Shown: positions 1 through 10,174 of the stretch, one piece after another
Position numbering within the stretch: position 1 is the first letter of the stretch
How the letters are laid out: every line of letters starts with the position of its first letter
Assembly: GCA_902780495.1 (NCBI GenBank)
Contig: CACZFM010000006.1
Location: 1 to 64,000, forward strand
Reading direction: 5' to 3'
From: an uncultured Bacteroidales bacterium
GTDB taxonomy: Bacteria > Bacteroidota > Bacteroidia > Bacteroidales > Paludibacteraceae
DNA: 64,000 bases
The notes under the pieces: model-generated
The model's input: the letters and a program-made list of their open reading frames with translations, nothing else
Told to the model about the DNA's origin: nothing
Databases searched by the model: none
Program-made: the position numbers and the translations under genes

Positions 1-108
1 ATTGAGAATAATGATTTAGTGTTCGCTTCATAAAACTAAAATCTTAAAATTTGACACTTTTTATTCGTTTTATGAGTAAACCTATTTCAGTATAAGACAT
101 TAGCTGCG

Positions 109-152
109 GATAAGCTGACGATAAGCTGACGATAAGCCGACGATAAGCCGAC
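109..152. repeat. 11-bp tandem repeat, four units (GATAAGCYGAC)
   Basis: Four head-to-tail copies of an 11-bp unit, two GATAAGCTGAC then two GATAAGCCGAC, followed by a partial GATATC. The array lies about 90 bp upstream of the addAB promoter. The reverse complement of the second unit form makes up the array at 45196-45261. I see no gene in bases 1-240; the short open frame there runs through the repeat and resembles no family. Confidence 0.9.
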
Positions 153-240
153 GATATCAACCACTCTTGCGCGAACAAAAAAAATAAAAACGTCCCTAAA
201 CCTCCCAAAATAAGATTTCTACCACTTTTGCACATTTTTA

Positions 241-272
241 TTTGCATATTCGAAAATTTTGTTGTACCTTTG
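241..272 (+). promoter_or_regulatory. addAB promoter (Bacteroidota type)
   Basis: TTTG at 241-244 and TACCTTTG at 265-272 with a 20-bp spacer, which is the Bacteroidota primary-sigma pattern. Transcription should start near 279, about 18 nt before the ATG at 297. Because the -33 and -7 boxes lie downstream of the in-frame ATG at 228, that earlier start is excluded. Bases 224-272 belong to a 49-bp block shared with the secA and C10 protease promoters. Confidence 0.85.
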
Positions 273-296
273 TCCTCTCAAATCAAATCCGTAACT

Positions 297-3200
297 ATGA
301 CAGCGAACTCTTCCTCCCGTTTATACGTACGCAAAGCCTCGGCAGGCAGCGGAAAAACCTATACTCTTGCCGCACATTACATCGCCCTACTGATGCACGG
401 CGTATCCTACCGTCAGATACTGGCAGTGACGTTCACCAACAAAGCCACCGCCGAAATGAAAGAACGCATATTGACTTATTTGCACGCTATTGCTCGCGAA
501 GTGGAGAAGAGTGAGACGCAGGATTTTCTGCGCCGCGTAAGCGATATATACGCTGAACTGGGCTACGGCAAACTGCCCAATCCACAAATATGCCAACAGA
601 AAGCGGAAGAACTATACAAAGACATCCTGTCAAACTACGACCGCATGGCCGTGACAACCATAGACACTTTTTTCCAACAACTCCTTGCCGGTATGGTTCT
701 GACCCTGGACGGCGCAGTGGGTTACAGCGTGGAAATAGACAGCGATATGGTGATAACTAATGCGGTAGGGCAACTGCTGACCAATGATGCCCAAGACCCC
801 ACCCTTTGCCGGCATATCACCGACTACATGAAAACGCGTATGGCTGATGACAAGAACTGGAACATCCGCAGCGGACTGATTGCCATCGCCAAAGAACTAT
901 ACACCGAATTGCTGCAGGAGAAAAAAGAACAAGTGGTGACCGATCCGATGCGACTGGAGCAATTCAAGAAAGGTCTCCACCAACTGCTGCAAAAGCAAAA
1001 AGAGACCGATGAACTGCGCGCCCTGTTGCAAAAAGCCCAACAATGGGACGAGAAGAGTTTCTCTCGCGGAAAAGACATCATCAGCCACTTAGACAACTAC
1101 CGAAGAACTTTAGACAATACTCTGGAAAAGAAAGAGATAGCGTTCAATCCGTTTACCGAAAACCAGACAAAAAACATACGCATAGAAGAGAATTTCCAAT
1201 CCTTCTACAAAGGCAGTGACCGGCAACAGGCTTACGCAATGATGAACCGCATTGTAGACTTGGCGCAAAACCTCCGTGCCGCACGGCTGCGCGAAGAACT
1301 GCTGACCCAACATCTGAGTGATTTGGTGCTGATACAATATCTCCGGGATGCCATCAACAACGTACTGCAAGAGAACAACAGCCGTCTGCTGGCCGAAACA
1401 GCCTGCACGCTTGCCCAAGCCCTGCGCCCGGGCGATGCAGATTTCATTCTCGAAAAAGCCGGCATCCGCTATCAGCATGTGATGATAGACGAATTCCAAG
1501 ACACCAGTACACTGCAATGGGAAAACTTCCGCCATCTGGTGGAAGAGATACTCGGCAACGGCGGCAGCACACTGATAGTGGGCGATGTGAAACAGAGTAT
1601 CTACCGATGGCGCAACGGCAACTGGGAAATCATGCAAGGACTGCAAGGAAATCCGTCCATCAAACCGCTGGTGCGCAACTTCCGTTCGCGCAAAGAAATA
1701 GTAGGCTTCAACCTCCGTCTGTTCGACTATCTATGCAAAAAAGAGGAAGACCCGCGCATAAAAGATATCTACAACGAAGGTTTCACAGAAAAACGACTGG
1801 AGGAATACTATGTGAACGGCAAACACGACGGAGGGTATGTGCAACTGCATTTCTATCCGTCCGCCTATAACGGTGAAGGCAAACACCAAGCGCGCGCACT
1901 GATACTCTCCGACATGTTCCGCACCATGAACCGGCTGCTGAAACAAGGAGAAAAAGCCGGCAGTATGCTTATCCTCATTCGTAATCACAAAGAGATAGAG
2001 GAAATACTGGATGCGTTTGAACATCTGCCCGAAAGTGCAGATTTTCACGAACTCAAACAGACACATATCGTATCCAACGACTGCTTCTGCCTGGAATACA
2101 GCCAATCGGTGAACATCATCATCCAAGCCCTGCGATACTTGCATAACGATGATGCCATCGCACAAGAATATCTGTTGCAAAGGCGCCCCGACAAAACACC
2201 GGAAGACCTGAAACGGCTGAACGAGAAAGATTTGCCACTGAACGATTTGGTAGAAGCCATCATACAACAATATCTGATTGGCGAAAACGGAGAAACAGAC
2301 GGTAAGGATATGGCATACCTGTGCAGTTTCAAAGACAGCCTGAAACGATATGTGGGGCTGCATGGCTCAGACCTGCCGAGTTTCCTGCAATACTGGGACG
2401 ACAAACTGCGGCAAAGTACCATCCCTTCCGTGGAAGGAAACGACATACGCATTATGACCATCCATGCTTCCAAAGGCTTGGAAAGCGACAACCTGTTCAT
2501 TCCTTTTGCCGACTGGAAGATGGAAGAAGATAAACAAAACAGCAAACTATGGTGCGAAGTGCCCGAACTGCCCGCCGAAAACGGTCAATCTGCCCTACTG
2601 CCCGTCAGCAAACAGAAATCCATGCAAGAAGCAGGTTTTACGGAATATGAGCAGGAACATAAAATGGAACGCATCGACAACCTGAATCTGCTGTATGTAG
2701 CCCTGACACGCGCCGCAGACCGACTGTATGTCTATTCAGACGTTGAATCCACCAAAGATAAAGATAAAGACAAAGACCGTAAGACCTATCATGTGGGACA
2801 ACTGATGGCAGAATATACCGAGGCAATCGAGCCCCTGCAAAAAGCCATTGACAGCAAAGAGTTTAACAATCCCGCAAACTGCGTGGAAAGAACATACGGG
2901 CAAGAAATATACCCGATAGCCCCGTCCGAGAAAAAAGAGAAAATAAGTGCGCCTTTCCGCTTCACGAAAGCCGAGACACTGGAAGCGCACTATCACTCCG
3001 GCACTTCACATATCACATTCCGCCAATCAGGCGATGCCCGTAAATACACGGAGACAGTGGCAGAAAACAGCCGGCAAGTGATGGACAGGCAATCGTTCGG
3101 AACAATGTGCCACGACATACTCGCCACCTTGGGACTATTCGCCACTACAGAAAAAGCCATTGAGGCCGTCCGAATAGCCGTGGCAGATTTCTATCAACAG

Positions 3201-3551
3201 GGGAAAATACCCAATGAAGCCGTGCGGAAAGAGATAGAAACCATTCTTGTGCGCACCGTTAGTGCCGAAGAAATGCGCCCGTGGTTCACCGGTGACGGAG
3301 AAGTGTGGTGCGAACAAGCCGTGCTATACCCCCACCCCAAAAGTCATCAGCCGGAAGAAAGACGCATGGACCGCGTGCGCATAAACGGAACAAAAGCAGC
3401 CGTACTGGACTATAAATTCGGCGAAGAGGAAAAAAGTTACTATCAGCAAGTGAAAGAATATATGTATATCCTGCGCCAAATGGGCTATGAACATGTGGAG
3501 GGCAAACTATGGATTGCCAATGAAAACAAACTGCAGGAAGTAAACGCATGA
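297..3551 (+). CDS. addA: AddA/RecB-like UvrD-family helicase-nuclease
   Basis: Large subunit of a helicase-nuclease that resects double-strand DNA ends for RecA-dependent repair; cytoplasmic. From the ATG at 297 it is 1084 aa. Seen: Walker A ASAGSGKT with the Lys at about residue 20, Walker B region MIDEFQDTS near residue 400, the late helicase motif LLYVALTRAADRLYVY near 800, and a C-terminal PD-(D/E)XK nuclease core AVLDYKFG near 1035. The start is fixed by the promoter at 241-272. The stop overlaps the next start (ATGA), so this is a two-gene operon with the AddB-like partner. AddA is the usual name for this arrangement; a more generic UvrD-helicase name would also fit. Confidence 0.88.
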   Translation: MTANSSSRLYVRKASAGSGKTYTLAAHYIALLMHGVSYRQILAVTFTNKATAEMKERILTYLHAIAREVEKSETQDFLRRVSDIYAELGYGKLPNPQICQQKAEELYKDILSNYDRMAVTTIDTFFQQLLAGMVLTLDGAVGYSVEIDSDMVITNAVGQLLTNDAQDPTLCRHITDYMKTRMADDKNWNIRSGLIAIAKELYTELLQEKKEQVVTDPMRLEQFKKGLHQLLQKQKETDELRALLQKAQQWDEKSFSRGKDIISHLDNYRRTLDNTLEKKEIAFNPFTENQTKNIRIEENFQSFYKGSDRQQAYAMMNRIVDLAQNLRAARLREELLTQHLSDLVLIQYLRDAINNVLQENNSRLLAETACTLAQALRPGDADFILEKAGIRYQHVMIDEFQDTSTLQWENFRHLVEEILGNGGSTLIVGDVKQSIYRWRNGNWEIMQGLQGNPSIKPLVRNFRSRKEIVGFNLRLFDYLCKKEEDPRIKDIYNEGFTEKRLEEYYVNGKHDGGYVQLHFYPSAYNGEGKHQARALILSDMFRTMNRLLKQGEKAGSMLILIRNHKEIEEILDAFEHLPESADFHELKQTHIVSNDCFCLEYSQSVNIIIQALRYLHNDDAIAQEYLLQRRPDKTPEDLKRLNEKDLPLNDLVEAIIQQYLIGENGETDGKDMAYLCSFKDSLKRYVGLHGSDLPSFLQYWDDKLRQSTIPSVEGNDIRIMTIHASKGLESDNLFIPFADWKMEEDKQNSKLWCEVPELPAENGQSALLPVSKQKSMQEAGFTEYEQEHKMERIDNLNLLYVALTRAADRLYVYSDVESTKDKDKDKDRKTYHVGQLMAEYTEAIEPLQKAIDSKEFNNPANCVERTYGQEIYPIAPSEKKEKISAPFRFTKAETLEAHYHSGTSHITFRQSGDARKYTETVAENSRQVMDRQSFGTMCHDILATLGLFATTEKAIEAVRIAVADFYQQGKIPNEAVRKEIETILVRTVSAEEMRPWFTGDGEVWCEQAVLYPHPKSHQPEERRMDRVRINGTKAAVLDYKFGEEEKSYYQQVKEYMYILRQMGYEHVEGKLWIANENKLQEVNA

Positions 3552-6247
3552 TGACAAAAAGCCGTATGAACAAGACATTTCTTCAACAAGTGACCGACCA
3601 ACTTCTCGACCAATTCGGTTGGAATGGGCTGAAAAACATAACTATTGTGTTTCCCATGCATCGTGCAGGGCTGTTCATCAAACAAGCACTGGAACAACGG
3701 ATGATGCAAGAAAGCATTTCGTATCCGGTGTTGCTTCCTGAAATGCTGACGATAGATGAACTGGCAGACAAATACAGCACTCTTCGACCCGAAGAAGAAA
3801 TACGGGCGGTTTGCCGCCTTTACACATGCTACCGCGACAAAACGACTACACGGCTGGATATTGATTCTTTCTACGGATGGGGTCTGCAACTACTGAAAGA
3901 CTTTTCGGCGGCAGATATGGCCTTGCTGGACAGCGAGAAACTAATTCGCCATGTGTCAGAAGCCGGCGAACTGGACAATTCAGGCGTGGACAAAGATGTG
4001 GCGGAACGGCTGAACAAACTGCTTGGCAACAACGGAGAAAACGGCTCCGTTCGGAAATACTACCAAGACCTGTGGAAACAACTGCCGGAAATCTATACCG
4101 CCTTCCGCACCTCGCAACAGGCAGAAGGGTTCGGCACACGCGGTGCGATTACACGGCAAGTGGTAGAAAACTTTGATGCACTGGTGAAAAACATAGAAGG
4201 CAAAACCTTTGCTTTTGTGGGATTCAACTACCTGCTAAAAGCGGAATATGCCCTTATGGAGCGTTTCCTGCAACGAGAACAAGCAATCTTTTTCTGGGAT
4301 TACGACCCGACGTTCGATGTGGATGAGAAAGTGTATGGGTTTATTCAAACCTATATGCAGAAATTTCCCAATGCCCTCATCCAACCAAACGAAACGAATA
4401 AAAAACCGGAACTGAATATTGTGGCGTGCCAATCATCGGAAGCACAAGCACAATATGTGCATGAGTGGTTGCAAAAATACCATAAGGCAGGAGACAAAAC
4501 TGCCGTTGTCATTACCGATGAATCAATGCTGGAACAAGTGGTGTATGCTCTGCCTGACGGAGAACAATTCCAAAAAGCGAATATCACCAAAGGCTATCCA
4601 CTGAAAGAGACCCGTATCTATGCAGCCGTTACCGAATGGCTAACTCAGCCGGAGAACGAAAATCCGGATTGCATCATTCAGTTGGGCAACCTTATCGAAA
4701 CAATGGCAGAACGCTTTATGCCCCAACAATGCACGGAAGAAGAAAACTGGCACGATATACTGAGCATCGAAGCATACTACCAAACAATGACCCGACTCCG
4801 CAAACTGAAAACACTTCTGGAGGACAAGGAAAATGTTCGTTCGCTTGTGCAAAAGCCCAAGACCTTGCGCAACTTAGTAAAACGCAACTTGGAAAGTGTG
4901 CTTATACCATTTCACGGGGAACCCATCACAGACATACAAATTATCGGTGTATTGGAAACACGCCTATTGGATTTTGACAATGTGCTGATTCTGAACGCAG
5001 AAGAAGGCATCGTACCCGGAACAGGGCATGATAATAGTTTTATCCCATACGACATAAGGCGCATTCACCAAATGCAAACCAGAGAAGAAGAAAGCAAGAT
5101 TTATGCCTATAACTTCTTCCGTCTTCTCAGGAGGGGCAAACATGTAACAATGACATTCTCGGATGCCTTTACCAAAGATGGCAAGAAATCTATGTCACGA
5201 TTCTTAATGCAATTGCTGACGACCCCTTCTTATGCCAAACAGATAAGCACATACCGTCTTATGGAACGGGCAGAACGAAATGCCGCAGAATATCAGCAGA
5301 GAGAGAGTCTTGCCGAAATTCCGGTTTCTCTTTCCCCATCCGCCATCTGCGATTACATAGAGTGTGAGCGAGAATTCTATCTTAAACATATCCTCAAAAT
5401 CCAAGAGCCGGAACAGGAATCAGATATGTACCAACCCAATACCTTCGGAACATTGGTACATGGCACATTGGAACAAGTATATCGGAACATAACGAAAAAA
5501 CAGGAACACACACCCGCACACATCACGATTACCAAAGAAGATATTCAAACTTTTCTGGACGACACGCCGAACGGGCTTAAAAATGCTCTCAATGCCGCCT
5601 ATAAAGAAGCAGAGGAGAGTTATCGTTCACATCATCCGAAATGCCAAACGACTCCCTACATAAGCGAAAAACACGAGCCGGAGAATGTTGTCATTCTTGA
5701 GATGGTTACACGCGTGTTGCAACGCGATATGGCAACAGCCCCATTGACAATCATAGGCATGGAAAAATGGGTGGAGAAAGATGGCTTACATGGCCGTATT
5801 GACCGACTTGATATAATTACAGAACAAGGGAGAAACTATTTGCGTATTCTTGACTACAAAACAGGCGGGTATAACAAAGAAAAATTGTCCGCAGACAGCA
5901 TCTCCACTCTCTTTACCAAGCCGGAGAAACGCTTTATATTACAGACCTTGCTCTACTGCAAAATGGTCAGCGACAGCGGTTTGAACACAGAAGAACTGCC
6001 TCTCATGCCACAGTTACTCTTTCCTCGTTCAATAGACGGAGACCCACATATTTTCATAGACAAACGACCGGTAACCGACTACGCGGATTGTCAAGATGAA
6101 TTTGAATCACGATTGGCTGATTTGTTGAAAGAGATACGTGCAAAAAAAGAATTCGCACCTGCCCCAAAAGACAAGTGCGAAAATTCAAAGTGCTACTGCC
6201 CGTTCCATCTGCTTTGTGGAAGGAAAAAGGCAGATTTTACATTTTGA
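3548..6247 (+). CDS. addB: AddB-like PD-(D/E)XK nuclease subunit
   Basis: Partner of the helicase upstream; together they process double-strand breaks. 899 aa. The C-terminal nuclease shows GRIDRLD followed by RILDYKTGGY at about residues 750-780, the PD-(D/E)XK core. A Cys in CEREFYLKH near residue 606 and a C-terminal cluster CENSKCYCPFHLLC near 877-890 match the split cysteine arrangement that holds a 4Fe-4S cluster in AddB proteins. I see no intact Walker A motif at the N-terminus, so ATPase function is doubtful. ATG codons at 3548, 3551 and 3566 are possible starts; 3548 overlaps the addA stop. It converges on rny with a 2-bp gap and no visible terminator. Confidence 0.82.
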   Translation: MMTKSRMNKTFLQQVTDQLLDQFGWNGLKNITIVFPMHRAGLFIKQALEQRMMQESISYPVLLPEMLTIDELADKYSTLRPEEEIRAVCRLYTCYRDKTTTRLDIDSFYGWGLQLLKDFSAADMALLDSEKLIRHVSEAGELDNSGVDKDVAERLNKLLGNNGENGSVRKYYQDLWKQLPEIYTAFRTSQQAEGFGTRGAITRQVVENFDALVKNIEGKTFAFVGFNYLLKAEYALMERFLQREQAIFFWDYDPTFDVDEKVYGFIQTYMQKFPNALIQPNETNKKPELNIVACQSSEAQAQYVHEWLQKYHKAGDKTAVVITDESMLEQVVYALPDGEQFQKANITKGYPLKETRIYAAVTEWLTQPENENPDCIIQLGNLIETMAERFMPQQCTEEENWHDILSIEAYYQTMTRLRKLKTLLEDKENVRSLVQKPKTLRNLVKRNLESVLIPFHGEPITDIQIIGVLETRLLDFDNVLILNAEEGIVPGTGHDNSFIPYDIRRIHQMQTREEESKIYAYNFFRLLRRGKHVTMTFSDAFTKDGKKSMSRFLMQLLTTPSYAKQISTYRLMERAERNAAEYQQRESLAEIPVSLSPSAICDYIECEREFYLKHILKIQEPEQESDMYQPNTFGTLVHGTLEQVYRNITKKQEHTPAHITITKEDIQTFLDDTPNGLKNALNAAYKEAEESYRSHHPKCQTTPYISEKHEPENVVILEMVTRVLQRDMATAPLTIIGMEKWVEKDGLHGRIDRLDIITEQGRNYLRILDYKTGGYNKEKLSADSISTLFTKPEKRFILQTLLYCKMVSDSGLNTEELPLMPQLLFPRSIDGDPHIFIDKRPVTDYADCQDEFESRLADLLKEIRAKKEFAPAPKDKCENSKCYCPFHLLCGRKKADFTF

Positions 6248-6249
6248 CT

Positions 6250-7788
6250 TTATTTAGCAACATTTATTGCACGGACTTCACGAATAACAGTCACTTTTAT
6301 TTGGCCGGGATAGGTCATCTCGTCTTGAATACGTTTCGCCAAATCAAAGCTCAACAATTCGGTGTCCTTATCAGAAATCTTGTCGGCCCCCACAATAACG
6401 CGTAATTCACGTCCGGCTTGCAAAGCATAGGTTTTGGTTACTCCGGGGAACGACATTGCCATATTCTCCAAATCATTCAGACGCTTTACATACGTCTCCA
6501 CGATTTCACGTCTAGCACCGGGACGCGCACCCGAAATGGCATCACACGCCTGCACAATCGGTGCAATCAGAGTATCCATCTCTATTTCATCGTGGTGTGC
6601 ACCGACAGCATTGCAAATATCAGGTTTCTCTCCATACTTTTCGCATATCTTCATACCAAGAGCTGCATGTGCCAATTCCTCCTCATTCTCTGCCACTTTA
6701 CCAATGTCATGCAACAAACCGGCACGGCGCGCACGTTTGGGATTCAGACCCAATTCAGAAGCCATAACGGCACACAGATTGGCTGTTTCACGCGAGTGCT
6801 GTAACAAGTTTTGTCCATACGATGAGCGGTATTTCATCTTTCCTACCAGGCGAATCAATTCCGGATGCAAGCCATGAACGCCCAAGTCAATTGTTGTACG
6901 TTTACCCGTTTCAATAATCTCATCCTCCACCTGCTTAGTAACTTTAGCAACGACTTCCTCAATACGTGCCGGATGGATTCGACCGTCCTGCACCAGTTGG
7001 TGCAACGACAAGCGGGCAATTTCGCGACGAATAGGATCATAGCCGGAGATTGTGATTGCTTCCGGTGTATCATCCACAATGATTTCAACACCCGTGGCCG
7101 CCTCCAAAGCACGGATATTACGTCCTTCGCGGCCTATCACACGACCTTTCACCTCATCATTATCAATATGGAATACCGACACAGCATTCTCTGCCGTTGT
7201 TTCACTGGCTACACGCTGAATGGTACGAATAACTATCTTCTTTGCCTCTTTATTGGCTGTCAGACGGGCATCTTCCATAATGTCATTGATGTACGCCATT
7301 GCGTTGGTCTTCGCTTCATCTTTCAGAGCCTCTACAAGTTGCATCTTCGCCTCTTCAGCTGAAATGCCCGATACTTTCTCCAATTGTTGTTCTGCTTGTT
7401 TGTGCAGACGCTCTATCTCTTGTCGCTTGAAATCAATGGCTTTCTGTTGCTGTTCCAACTGCTGACCACGCTGATTAAGTTCGTTTTGGGCACGTTGCAG
7501 TTCGCCTTGACGAGAATTGAGTTGTTGTTCGCGTTGCTGTAATTGCTGTTCACGCTGTTGTTTACGTTGCTCATCCTGGCGCAATTGGTTATCATGTTCC
7601 AACTTGAGAGCAATGAATTTTTCTTTTGCTTCTACAATCTTGTTCTTTTTGATTATTTCTGCTTCCTGCTCGGCTTTCTTCAAAAGTCCCATACTGGTAT
7701 AACGAAAGACAAAATAACAAAATCCTGCTCCCGCAGCGAGAGCCGTTATTCCGATCAGGATTGCAACTAATAATGATACTGATGGCAT
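6250..7788 (-). CDS. rny: Ribonuclease Y
   Basis: Membrane-anchored endoribonuclease that starts mRNA decay. 512 aa, the normal family length. Seen: N-terminal transmembrane segment (about residues 4-28), a long Gln/Glu-rich coiled coil (about 35-145), a KH domain with [15 protein letters not shown] (about 212-226), and an HD domain with the metal-binding HDIGK motif (about residue 360). Last gene of the nine-gene run that begins at pdxJ, 34 bp after zapA. No terminator is visible in the 2-bp gap to addB. Confidence 0.96.
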   Translation of the reverse strand: MPSVSLLVAILIGITALAAGAGFCYFVFRYTSMGLLKKAEQEAEIIKKNKIVEAKEKFIALKLEHDNQLRQDEQRKQQREQQLQQREQQLNSRQGELQRAQNELNQRGQQLEQQQKAIDFKRQEIERLHKQAEQQLEKVSGISAEEAKMQLVEALKDEAKTNAMAYINDIMEDARLTANKEAKKIVIRTIQRVASETTAENAVSVFHIDNDEVKGRVIGREGRNIRALEAATGVEIIVDDTPEAITISGYDPIRREIARLSLHQLVQDGRIHPARIEEVVAKVTKQVEDEIIETGKRTTIDLGVHGLHPELIRLVGKMKYRSSYGQNLLQHSRETANLCAVMASELGLNPKRARRAGLLHDIGKVAENEEELAHAALGMKICEKYGEKPDICNAVGAHHDEIEMDTLIAPIVQACDAISGARPGARREIVETYVKRLNDLENMAMSFPGVTKTYALQAGRELRVIVGADKISDKDTELLSFDLAKRIQDEMTYPGQIKVTVIREVRAINVAK

Positions 7789-7822
7789 ATTGATTTACGT
7801 TTTTGTTGTTTATTAATGTTCT

Positions 7823-8122
7823 TTATTGTTCTGTGTTATCTAATTTATTGCGTATGATTGATGCAAGTTCATCCAATTTCGTTTCGACAGGTTCCAGGCT
7901 TTTTTTTCGGAAATCATCTTCCAGATTCACAGCCATGTGCAGAGCCACATGCAACCATAATTGTTCTGCCGTCAAACGGGAATATTTTTTGCGGTAAGTG
8001 CTGTATACTTCCTGCAAAGCCGTAGCGGCTCGTCTATACACAGGTTCCTTACTCGCGGGAACATGCATGGATATGGAGTGTGCATCCAATCGCAGTACGA
8101 TATGTTGTGTATCTTCCTGCAT
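7823..8122 (-). CDS. zapA: Cell division protein ZapA
   Basis: Small FtsZ-associated protein that cross-links FtsZ filaments at mid-cell. 99 aa, the usual ZapA size, with the expected order: a short N-terminal beta-rich part (HIVLRLDAHSISMHVPA) followed by a long amphipathic helix suited to dimerisation. Its ATG shares one base with the stop of the small coiled-coil gene before it (TAATG), so the two are probably translationally coupled. This neighbour pairing, with rny downstream, supports the call. Confidence 0.85.
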   Translation of the reverse strand: MQEDTQHIVLRLDAHSISMHVPASKEPVYRRAATALQEVYSTYRKKYSRLTAEQLWLHVALHMAVNLEDDFRKKSLEPVETKLDELASIIRNKLDNTEQ

Positions 8123-8403
8123 TATTCTTTCCGAAGTATCTCTATTGCTTTATCTACCTGCTGAATGAGATAGGTCAGTTGTTGCTTGGCTCTGTCCCGT
8201 TGGTCTTTGTCACCCAACATGGATGCCGCTGTTTGAAGGCGGTTATAATTGGTGCGAAGTGTTTGCAATTCAGCATGTGAACGCAGTATCTCCTCACGCT
8301 GCTGTCGGTTTTCCGATTTGAGCGTTTGGAGTTCTTGCTGCAAACTATCGTAACGGGCGATTAGTTGACAAATACTATCTTCCAGAGAAGCAAGCGAATT
8401 CAT
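8122..8403 (-). CDS. Small coiled-coil protein upstream of zapA
   Basis: 93 aa, almost entirely predicted coiled coil (heptad Leu with Glu, Gln and Arg; Gln-rich centre near residues 20-60), no signal peptide. Start and stop both overlap neighbours by one base (TAATG at each junction), so it is tightly coupled to the DUF3078 gene and to zapA. By size, fold and position it could be a ZapB-like division factor, but that is inference from context; sequence identity to ZapB cannot be judged here. Confidence 0.7.
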   Translation of the reverse strand: MNSLASLEDSICQLIARYDSLQQELQTLKSENRQQREEILRSHAELQTLRTNYNRLQTAASMLGDKDQRDRAKQQLTYLIQQVDKAIEILRKE

Positions 8404-9524
8404 TAGAATGCGTAACTGACACCCAAGCCAAGATTAGCCAAGAACTGAACGCGCTCAACCGGATTGTTCCCGTCTTTATCGGCAATCTTCAAACCATTGA
8501 TATACTTGAGATTCGTTGTCAAAGTAACATTGAGGCACTTCAGTAATTGATAGGATATCAACACATTCCAATCCACATCAAAGTTTCCGAAACGGCGATT
8601 GTTATCACGATAGCCGAGATAGACTGCATTCTCAAAATCATAGCCACGATCCTCCATTTGTTTCTCAGAATAGATACCTGTCACTGGCGTTTCCGCAGAG
8701 GCATCACTATATTCGTACAATTTTGTCTTATCCCACGCATAAGGCGTAAAAATAGTAACATCGGTGATAATCTTGAGGTCCTTGTAACTCCAGTTGGCAG
8801 AGCCTTTCAGCGTCAAACCAAGTTCTGCACGGGCATTCTGATACTTCTTCGTATAGCCTTCTTCTCCGTTGTCATCATAACGCCATACGCCGTAAGCCTC
8901 CTGCAGCGATTGGCGCAAGCCACCGTTTTCAACGGGATAGTTTTCCTCAAAACGCTCTTGCATCTTATCGCTCACATAAGCCGTAGTAATACGTCCGGCA
9001 ACGGGAGAAAGATACAGCGAAAAGATGCTGTTGGGCTTCCAATCAAGACCGACGGAAATATCGGTATAGGAAGGAGCAAGTATATTACTCAACACAGGGT
9101 TGAAATCTGCCGTTCCGGTATATTTGCGACCAAGGTCAAATTGCGTTTGGAAACCGGCGTTAACGGTCAAATACCATTTGGGTTTGAATGCCCAACCGAA
9201 TTTGGTATTGAACTTCAGGTGGTCGGAGGCTTTTTGCAGTTTGTCATATTTCTGATCGACATAACTCAATCCGTATTCCACATCCAAATCTGTATCCCAA
9301 CTCATGGAATTTTTGTCATATAAGCAACGCACTTTACCAAACACATTGCCCGTGATATTATTCTTTCCACCCGCTGACCAGTTTACCATACCGGTCGCAT
9401 TGGCATTCAAGCCTACTATACCCGACCACTTCCAGTCTTTTTGAACCTCTGTAGCAGCCTCTTCGGCACTCATCGTAAGGAAACCGAGCAGAAGAACGCC
9501 TAATAATAATGATTTCTTATTCAT
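8403..9524 (-). CDS. DUF3078 domain-containing outer-membrane protein
   Basis: 373 aa with an N-terminal signal peptide ending near LTMSAEEA. The mature part is rich in alternating aromatic/polar beta strands and carries the DUF3078 pattern (WSGIVGLNANATGMVNWSAGGKN-type start, repeated YDK and WDTDLDVEYG strands), ending in the aromatic residue expected of an outer-membrane beta barrel. Function of the family is not established. It lies inside the tonB-to-rny run and its stop overlaps the next start by one base. A second DUF3078 gene is at 14802-16118. Confidence 0.8.
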   Translation of the reverse strand: MNKKSLLLGVLLLGFLTMSAEEAATEVQKDWKWSGIVGLNANATGMVNWSAGGKNNITGNVFGKVRCLYDKNSMSWDTDLDVEYGLSYVDQKYDKLQKASDHLKFNTKFGWAFKPKWYLTVNAGFQTQFDLGRKYTGTADFNPVLSNILAPSYTDISVGLDWKPNSIFSLYLSPVAGRITTAYVSDKMQERFEENYPVENGGLRQSLQEAYGVWRYDDNGEEGYTKKYQNARAELGLTLKGSANWSYKDLKIITDVTIFTPYAWDKTKLYEYSDASAETPVTGIYSEKQMEDRGYDFENAVYLGYRDNNRRFGNFDVDWNVLISYQLLKCLNVTLTTNLKYINGLKIADKDGNNPVERVQFLANLGLGVSYAF

Positions 9525-9591
9525 AATGTTTAAGATGTTTTATTTGTATATTGTTTCAGTTGATTTATTCTGTTTGCTTTTCGCATAAATC

Positions 9592-10119
9592 TTAATATTG
9601 TGCCGCATCGTATATTTGGTCTGCCACTTCGCTACCTGCCAGTTTCTCAATCAGGCAGAACGCAAAATCGGCACTCAGGCCGGGACCTTTTGCGGTAATC
9701 ACATTCTTGGACTCTACCACCAGACCACCGACATAACTTTCACCAAGATATTTCTCAAATCCCGGATAGCAGGTGGCTTGTTTTCCGTCTAAGATTCCCA
9801 GTTTCCCCAAAACGGAAGGAGCCGCACAGATGGCTGCAATAAGTTTGTTCTCTTTGTTATGCTTGCGCAGTAGTTCGCACAGTGCTACGGAAGCGTCCAG
9901 ATGGGTCTGCCCGCCGGGCAGTATCAATGTTTCGGCATCCGAAAAATCCACATCTTCTATTCTGGCATCTGCCTGGATGGCAACATTGTGTGCGCCTTCT
10001 ACCATAGAAAGGCCTGTCACACTCACAGTCGTCAAAGGGATGGATGCACGGCGAAGCAAATCAATAGTGGTGATAGCCTCAATTTCCTCAAAACCATTGT
10101 CAAGAAACAAGTAATTCAT
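9592..10119 (-). CDS. DJ-1/PfpI family protein
   Basis: 175 aa, the normal length for the DJ-1/ThiJ/YajL group (protein/nucleotide deglycase, glyoxalase III or chaperone activity reported for members). The nucleophile elbow is AAICAAPSVLGKLGIL with Cys near residue 95; an acidic residue early in the chain (GFEEIEA) is the usual Cys partner. Cytoplasmic. Sits 55 bp after the tonB-like gene and 67 bp before the DUF3078 gene in the same run. The exact enzyme activity cannot be assigned from sequence. Confidence 0.88.
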   Translation of the reverse strand: MNYLFLDNGFEEIEAITTIDLLRRASIPLTTVSVTGLSMVEGAHNVAIQADARIEDVDFSDAETLILPGGQTHLDASVALCELLRKHNKENKLIAAICAAPSVLGKLGILDGKQATCYPGFEKYLGESYVGGLVVESKNVITAKGPGLSADFAFCLIEKLAGSEVADQIYDAAQY

Positions 10120-10174
10120 AAAATAATGGATACTGATCTATATTAAACTTAAAGAGTTAATTGATTCTGTTTTG

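Noticed and set aside
109..152. Possible CRISPR array
   Set aside because: Units are 11 bp, contiguous and without spacers; no cas genes are present in the window.
44..247. 67-codon open frame on - at the left edge
   Set aside because: It runs through the 11-bp repeat array and the addAB promoter and has no recognisable domain.
228..296. Upstream ATG for the addA frame
   Set aside because: The -33 and -7 boxes at 241-272 lie after this ATG, so the codons would not be transcribed.
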